This document shows, piece by piece, positions 16,088-20,314 of a DNA stretch of 20,314 nucleotides; the first letter of the stretch is position 1, and each line of letters opens with the position of its first letter. The notes under the pieces are model-generated. The model ran no database searches, was not told the origin of the DNA, and worked only from the letters and a program-made list of their open reading frames with translations. The translations under genes and the position numbers were made by a program. The stretch is from the NCBI GenBank assembly GCA_900759435.1, contig CAAEVD010000134.1, forward strand, positions 1-20,314, in the 5' to 3' direction. The stretch is from an uncultured Collinsella sp. GTDB lineage: Bacteria; Actinomycetota; Coriobacteriia; Coriobacteriales; Coriobacteriaceae.

Positions 16088-18997
16088 ATGAGAGTCGAAC
16101 TTAAGGATTTTCAAGCCGGGGCAGTCGAGACCCTGGTGAACAAGTTGCAGTCGATGCGTCGACGCTACGAGCAGGACGGCGAGCTGTCCTCGATATGCCT
16201 CGCATCCCCCACGGGGTCGGGCAAGACGGTCATGTGCGCGGCGACGATCGAAGCGCTCTTCTTCGGAGACGACGATTTGGGCCTCATGCCCGACGAGAAC
16301 GCCGTTGTCCTTTGGCTTTCGGATTCCCCGAGCCTGAACGAGCAGACGAGCGTGCGTTTCTCCAACGTGGCGGACAAGCTGGCAGACAGCATCCTTGACA
16401 GGCGCCATCTGGTCACGATTGCCAACGACTTCGGAGCTGCGCACGACATTCTTGAGCCGCGCCACGTCTATTTCCTCAGCAAGGACCTGCTTAGCAAGAA
16501 TGGCCTGCTCACCAAGGTTGGTGAGGCCAACTCCGGCCGCGTGTTCTGGGACATCCTTGACCGCACCATCAGGGATCCGGAGCGCAACCTCTATCTGTTC
16601 ATAGACGAGGCCCACCGCGGCCTGGGGGCCAATGTCTCGAGCGAGCGCGGCACCGCGACGATCTACGCCAACCTCATTGATGGTCTAGACGGCCGTGCAG
16701 CGATGCCCATCGTCGTTGGGGTCTCTGCCACGCCGCAGAGGTTCGAGGCGGCTATGGACCAGCGCGCTGATCGCGTGCGCATGCCGAAGGTTGCTGTGAC
16801 CCCTCGCGAGGTCCAGGAATCGGGCCTGCTCAAGGATATTATCGAGCTGCGCGTGCCCGAGAAGGACGATCCAGTCGAGCACCAATACCTTACTATGGCG
16901 TGCGAGCGCTATGCCCTGGCTTGCAACGAGTGGGGTGAGTACTGCGCCCGCGAGGGCGAGAGCTACATCAACCCCCTGCTGCTCATCCAGGCCGCTGACA
17001 ACGTGAGCGGCTCGGCCTTGGTCGAGATGTGCGACCAGATCATGGACTTAGTCCCCGGCCTTTCCGAGGCGATGTCATTTGCCAATGTCTTCGGCGAGCA
17101 CAAGGACATCGCGGCGGGAAAATACCTTATCCGCTATGTTGAGCCCGAGTTCGTTCAGGACACCTCGAGCGTCCGCGTGCTTTTCGCCAAGGAGGCCGTC
17201 TCCAACGGATGGGACTGCCCACGAGCGGAGGTCATCTTCTCACAGCGCAGGCGTTCGGACTCGACCTATATCGCACAGCTCGTGGGGCGCATGGTGCGCA
17301 CCCCACTTGCGCGGCGCATCGAATCCGATGACCTTTTGAACTCCGTCGCCTGCTACCTGCCCCAGTTCAATCCCGAGAGCACTCAGGATGTGGTCGACTA
17401 CCTCATGGGCCGCAAGGACGACATGGGCGAGAGCTCCATCGGCAAACAGAACATCGTTCTCAACCCCGTGACTATCACGGCGGCCGCGCCCAAGTCCGAT
17501 GCCGACTACCAACAGGAGCTCAAGGCGTACGAGGAGAACGAGAAGGCCATCGAGGCGGCGCGGCAGGCACAACCCGGCTACCAGGCGCCGCTTGCCGGCA
17601 TCGCGATTCAGGAGCCGTTGGACATGCAGGGAACGCAGCCCTCGCTTGCCTCGGCGGTCAGGCCCGTCGACGTCCCGGCGCCAGAAGCGGAGCTGACGCC
17701 TCAGCCCGCAACGGGCAACTACGTTGCAGCGCCTGCCCCGCAGCAACCTGCGACCCCTGAGCCAAGTTCCACACAGACCGAGCCGACCCAGCCCGTCTCG
17801 GTCGTAAAACCCGTGCCCATGGCAAAGCCCAAGCCGCCCACCAAGCGCGAGCAGTCTTTCACGCACCAGGAGTGGCAGGGCATCCGCACAGCCTTCGATT
17901 CCATCCCCGTCCAGCGCATTCCGAAGAAGGCTAGAAACGAATTCCAGAGCCTGGTTAAGACGGCGACTCTGCTTGTCGAGACTGGCCTCGATGTCAATGC
18001 CGCAACCGACGTGAAAAAACAGTTCGTCCAGAAGCTCAAGGGATACATCGTTGCTAACGAGGACGAGTACCGCGAAACCAAACACGACGTAGAGGTTGCC
18101 GAGACCGTCAAGATCACGCTCGACAAGCTCAACGAGACCGAGGACCAGGAGCAGGAGGAGGCCCGCACGGACGCCGAGGGTCTCAGAAAGGCCGCCCGCG
18201 ACGCCGACATGCATTTCACTAAGGAGTTTGCGAATGAGTATCGTCGCGCCAACTTCAAGGAGCTTGGGCGGCCCGAGTGCGACCTGCGCCTTGCCGCAGC
18301 GGTGCGCACGCAGGCCATCGTTGATGCGCTCGAGGGCTGGGCGGCTCAATGCCGAAAGGGATACTTCGATAAGGTCGATGGATCTGGCGATTATGACTAC
18401 CTTAACGATGTGGCAAAGCAGCGCTACGACGAGCTGGCCCGTGAAACCGAGGGCAAGCGTCTCACAAAGATAGAGTGGCCCACGTCTACCAGCACGTCGG
18501 ACGACTTCGCTAAGTATCCGTGCCATATCGTGCAGAAAGAGGACGGCCTCTGCCCGCTCGACCTGAACCCGGCGGAAGACTATATCGTTAGGAACGAATT
18601 GGCAAAGAATCGCACGGTTGCCTTCTATCGCAATCCGTCGGGCAGCATGTCTGCCAAGGCGTTTTCGATCCCGTACATGTCTTCGGTGGGACGCAAGGCC
18701 CTGCATCCAGACTTCCTCTTCTTCGTGAAGGATGCTGAGGGTGTCATCAGGCCGTCCATCGTCGACCCGCATGGCGAGTTCCTCGGTGACACGCTGGCAA
18801 AGCTCAGAGGCTATGTAACCTACTTGCGCGATTATCCCGACGTGTTCAAGCAGGTACTCTTCGTCGGTGATATGGGCGAGGGCGTGTACAAGGTGCTCAA
18901 CCTCCTGCGCCCCGAGGTCCAGGATGCCATTATGGCCTACAGCGATGTCGACTGTAAGGCGCTCTTCTACGGCTCCTTCGCAAACGACTATCACTAG
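16088..18997 (+). CDS. res: Type III restriction enzyme Res subunit (helicase-nuclease)
   Basis: A 969-residue superfamily 2 translocase with C-terminal nuclease. It cleaves foreign DNA only in complex with Mod. Motifs in order: Walker A PTGSGKT (41-47), DEAH (173-176), SAT (213-215), a motif V-like NGWDCPRAEV (373-382) and motif VI QLVGRMVRTP (397-406). Residues about 490-590 are a Pro/Ala/Gln/Thr-rich linker, then a helical, charged region. The nuclease candidate is HPDFLFF (P874-D875) with IVDPHGEFLGDTLAKLRG (D893, K905); this DPHG form differs from the canonical ExK but I recall it in many long Res proteins. ATG 16088 lies two bases after the mod stop, with GTGAGG just upstream, so the genes are co-translated. 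The frame is intact. Confidence 0.92.
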   Translation: MRVELKDFQAGAVETLVNKLQSMRRRYEQDGELSSICLASPTGSGKTVMCAATIEALFFGDDDLGLMPDENAVVLWLSDSPSLNEQTSVRFSNVADKLADSILDRRHLVTIANDFGAAHDILEPRHVYFLSKDLLSKNGLLTKVGEANSGRVFWDILDRTIRDPERNLYLFIDEAHRGLGANVSSERGTATIYANLIDGLDGRAAMPIVVGVSATPQRFEAAMDQRADRVRMPKVAVTPREVQESGLLKDIIELRVPEKDDPVEHQYLTMACERYALACNEWGEYCAREGESYINPLLLIQAADNVSGSALVEMCDQIMDLVPGLSEAMSFANVFGEHKDIAAGKYLIRYVEPEFVQDTSSVRVLFAKEAVSNGWDCPRAEVIFSQRRRSDSTYIAQLVGRMVRTPLARRIESDDLLNSVACYLPQFNPESTQDVVDYLMGRKDDMGESSIGKQNIVLNPVTITAAAPKSDADYQQELKAYEENEKAIEAARQAQPGYQAPLAGIAIQEPLDMQGTQPSLASAVRPVDVPAPEAELTPQPATGNYVAAPAPQQPATPEPSSTQTEPTQPVSVVKPVPMAKPKPPTKREQSFTHQEWQGIRTAFDSIPVQRIPKKARNEFQSLVKTATLLVETGLDVNAATDVKKQFVQKLKGYIVANEDEYRETKHDVEVAETVKITLDKLNETEDQEQEEARTDAEGLRKAARDADMHFTKEFANEYRRANFKELGRPECDLRLAAAVRTQAIVDALEGWAAQCRKGYFDKVDGSGDYDYLNDVAKQRYDELARETEGKRLTKIEWPTSTSTSDDFAKYPCHIVQKEDGLCPLDLNPAEDYIVRNELAKNRTVAFYRNPSGSMSAKAFSIPYMSSVGRKALHPDFLFFVKDAEGVIRPSIVDPHGEFLGDTLAKLRGYVTYLRDYPDVFKQVLFVGDMGEGVYKVLNLLRPEVQDAIMAYSDVDCKALFYGSFANDYH

Positions 18998-19063
18998 TAT
19001 CGTCGGGATTTGCCCGGCAGACGTCTCGGCCATATACCAGAAGAGAAATAGTAAGGCACGCTA

Positions 19064-19098
19064 AGGCGGCCATCCGTTAGGGATGGCCGCCTCTCTTC
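19064..19098 (+). terminator. Terminator of the mod-res operon
   Basis: AGGCGGCCATCC (19064-19075) pairs perfectly with GGATGGCCGCCT (19081-19092) around a five-base loop. The tail is pyrimidine-rich (CTCTTC) rather than a pure T run. It lies 66 bases after the res stop and most likely ends the operon. Confidence 0.75.
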
Positions 19099-19385
19099 AG
19101 TCTTGACCCATGTTTTCCAACGTTTCGGTGGCATTCGCCGGTCATGACCTCGTATCCGTTACGCGGGTGGCACCTCCGCTACGCCGCGTCAAGGGGCCCA
19201 TGAGACCCCGCACAAACCTCCGCTTCGCTCCGGTTGGTGGAGGTCGTCATGGACTCCCTTGACCCGTCTTCGCTCCGGTGCGGCTTTGCAGGGAGCAAAG
19301 CCGACGACGACGCGCGGCGTCGCCATTCGGCTTTGCCCGCAAGGGCGAGATGTTCAGGGCAGCGTGCCCGGAAACGGAGGAAGAC
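19099..19385 (+). other. Structured leader region before the DUF2958 gene
   Basis: No supported gene lies here. Nested inverted repeats are visible: GTCAAGGG (19188-19195) with CCCTTGAC (19256-19263), and CCATGA (19198-19203) with TCATGG (19247-19252). CGGCTTTGC (19281-19289) pairs perfectly with GCAAAGCCG (19295-19303) around AGGGA, and a further CGGCTTTGC at 19328-19336 could compete for the same partner. This may be a structured mRNA leader or a transfer/replication site of a mobile element. Confidence 0.5.
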
Positions 19386-19685
19386 ATGCAGGAGCTGATG
19401 ACGGGGGAGATTGCGGAGGGGCTGCCGAGGCTCTATGAGCAAGACGGCACGGAAGACCCCACGGTATACGTCCACTACTTCTCGTGCGTGAACGGATGGG
19501 ACTGGTGGCTGCTCGAGTTCGACGGCACGGACGAGGCGTTCGGCCTCGTCGAGGGCTATGACGACGAGCTCGGCTACTTCAGCATCAAGGAGATGGCCGA
19601 GCTGAACCGCCAGATGGGGTTCGCCGCCATCGAACGCGACGAGCACTTTGAACCGAAGTCGCTCAGCGCCGTCAGGGGGAGGTAG
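19386..19685 (+). CDS. DUF2958 domain protein
   Basis: A 99-residue soluble protein, MQELMTGEIAEGLPRLYEQDG through the typical core VHYFSCVNGWDWWLLEFDGTDEAFGLVEGYDDELGYFSIKEMAEL and the ending IERDEHFEPKSL. This is the full DUF2958 pattern, a family frequent on plasmids, conjugative elements and phages, with no known biochemical role. GGAGGAAG precedes ATG 19386; an in-frame extension to 19278 has no family similarity and overlaps hairpins. Codons AGG, GGG and CGG are used more than in the chromosomal genes of this window, suggesting a foreign donor. The next gene follows after four bases, likely in one operon. Confidence 0.85.
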   Translation: MQELMTGEIAEGLPRLYEQDGTEDPTVYVHYFSCVNGWDWWLLEFDGTDEAFGLVEGYDDELGYFSIKEMAELNRQMGFAAIERDEHFEPKSLSAVRGR

Positions 19686-19689
19686 CTCC

Positions 19690-19983
19690 ATGGAGATGGA
19701 CGAGTTTGACGCCGCGGGCAGATTCGGCAAGTCCCCGGGCGGAGCCGTCGGGCTGACTGTCGTCGTCGAGTTTGAGTTGGGTGGCGAGGGCGGGGCGTTC
19801 GAGATGGGCACAGCTCTGGAGGGGTCGCCCGAACTCGGGCGACTCGTCTCGGACGCATGCGACGAGGCCGACGCCTTGGTGGGGGACGGGGGCGGATGGG
19901 CTGCCGTCCGAATCGGATTCGGCGACGTGGAGAGCATCGACTGCGAGAGCGGCCGGACCGTGCACGTTGCCGAAGAGGGGTGA
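19690..19983 (+). CDS. Acidic protein of unknown function
   Basis: A 97-residue acidic, Gly/Glu/Asp-rich protein, MEMDEFDAAGRFGKSPGGAVGLTVVVEFELGG onward, without membrane segments, signal peptide or recognised family. Pairs of strands alternating with turns (LTVVVEFEL, WAAVRIGFGDVESIDCESGRTVHV) suggest a small beta-rich fold. GGGGGAGG stands just before ATG 19690, overlapping the end of the DUF2958 gene, so translation is likely coupled. Codon use is as GG-rich as its neighbour. Confidence 0.65.
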   Translation: MEMDEFDAAGRFGKSPGGAVGLTVVVEFELGGEGGAFEMGTALEGSPELGRLVSDACDEADALVGDGGGWAAVRIGFGDVESIDCESGRTVHVAEEG

Positions 19984-20071
19984 AGCGTACACAGAGAGCG
20001 CGGGCATGCCATCGGCGTGCCCGCGCCAGCTTTTCCGGGGATGCCTCGCGCCATCCCCGAGCCCCTGCGCG

Positions 20072-20092
20072 CCAAGGGGCGGTGCCCCTTGG
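20072..20092 (+). other. Perfect hairpin CCAAGGGGC/GCCCCTTGG
   Basis: A 9-bp perfect stem with a three-base GGT loop follows the 97-aa gene by about 90 bases. There is no T run behind it. It may end the small operon in a Rho-assisted way or be a structural site of the mobile element. Confidence 0.6.
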
Positions 20093-20138
20093 AACCTTGG
20101 CTAAGGTGGCTCGGGGGACATGGAGGATACCGGAGCGC

Positions 20139-20240
20139 GTGCGTCCGGCGGTATCAACAGAACTCAACCTGATGCTTGACCGCTACGGCCTAGAATTCGG
20201 CGGCTTCCGCTACTTCGTGGCACCGCAGGAACAAGTGTAG
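20139..20240 (+). CDS. Possible small ORF of unknown function
   Basis: A frame from GTG 20139 to TAG 20240 codes 33 residues, ending LNLMLDRYGLEFGGFRYFVAPQEQV. GGAGGA lies 11 bases before the GTG; an alternative GTG at 20106 would add 11 residues. The amino-acid composition looks protein-like, but length and non-ATG start leave it uncertain. It could equally be the 3' remnant of a longer gene whose 5' part has been lost. No family is recognised. Confidence 0.3.
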   Translation: MRPAVSTELNLMLDRYGLEFGGFRYFVAPQEQV

Positions 20241-20244
20241 TATG

Positions 20245-20310
20245 CCGCAGAATCTGTAATCGTAACCGTTTCATACCATTCTGCGGAATCTGTAATCGTA
20301 ACCGTCTCAT
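20245..20310 (+). repeat. Two direct repeats with a 36-bp period at the window edge
   Basis: AATCTGTAATCGTAACCGT followed by T/C-TCAT occurs at 20251-20274 and 20287-20310 with a single difference in 24 positions. CCGCAGAAT (20245-20253) is also inverted as ATTCTGCGG at 20278-20286. The array may continue beyond the window. Candidates are iterons, recombinase sites or a tandem repeat; the function is unknown. Confidence 0.75.
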
Positions 20311-20314
20311 CGTA

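Noticed and set aside
17240..19033. Long open frame of 597 codons on the minus strand
   Set aside because: It lies fully opposite res, which has complete helicase motifs; the antisense frame is open because of GC-rich codon bias and shows no family motif.
19179..20075. Open frame of 298 codons on the minus strand
   Set aside because: It runs opposite the DUF2958 and 97-aa genes and is Ser/Pro/Arg-rich low-complexity sequence without a family match.
20245..20314. CRISPR array
   Set aside because: The repeats are 24 bp with only about 12 bases between copies, too short for spacers, and no cas gene is in view.

Overview
The window reads like a chromosome segment of a high-GC anaerobic gut actinobacterium of the Coriobacteriia, most probably Collinsella or a close relative. 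This rests on GC-rich third codon positions, fermentation-type gene content (PTS sugar uptake, GH4 phospho-glycosidase, polyferredoxin, glycerol-dehydrogenase-like enzyme) and general resemblance to that group. The genus is an inference, not a measurement.

Layout. (1) 1-2655: the tail of an unidentified gene with a strong terminator, a glycerol dehydrogenase-family enzyme and a four-cluster ferredoxin. (2) 2711-8097: a sugar locus. A minus-strand pair (zinc alcohol/polyol dehydrogenase, then a GntR-UTRA repressor) faces a plus-strand pair (alpha-glucoside-type PTS EIICB, then a GH4 6-phospho-alpha-glucosidase). The shared intergenic region carries palindromes with the half-site ACTTGTCT lying on the predicted promoters, so the repressor probably controls both arms. 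A simple model is uptake and phosphorylation of an alpha-glucoside, hydrolysis to glucose 6-phosphate plus aglycone, and oxidation of a polyol aglycone by the dehydrogenase. (3) 8225-11426: ychF and a DUF1648 membrane protein; a divergent pair (unknown 129-aa protein and a 72-aa XRE regulator) around a perfect 24-bp palindrome; and a type I L-asparaginase. (4) 11695-13293: guaA with its own terminator.

(5) 13346 onward looks like an accessory island entering just after guaA, a known integration hotspot. It starts with a gene-poor stretch holding three direct GTACTCA heptamers. A ribbon-helix-helix-like regulator follows, downstream of a 22-bp palindrome built of three TACGTA blocks. Its stop overlaps the start of a type III restriction-modification operon (mod-res). 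The mod gene is split by a run of exactly ten G near its 5' end: as read, translation stops after 90 codons, while loss of one G joins the frame to the remaining 622 codons. The target-recognition segment of mod is visibly more AT-rich than its flanks. Together these are the marks of a phase-variable type III methyltransferase (a candidate phasevarion), here in the OFF register.

(6) 18998-20314: after a terminator come a structured leader, a DUF2958 protein, an unknown 97-aa protein and small structured or repeated sequences. Codon use here differs (AGG, GGG), suggesting another donor. The window ends in two direct repeats with a 36-bp period. No tRNA, rRNA, integrase, transposase or CRISPR array was seen.
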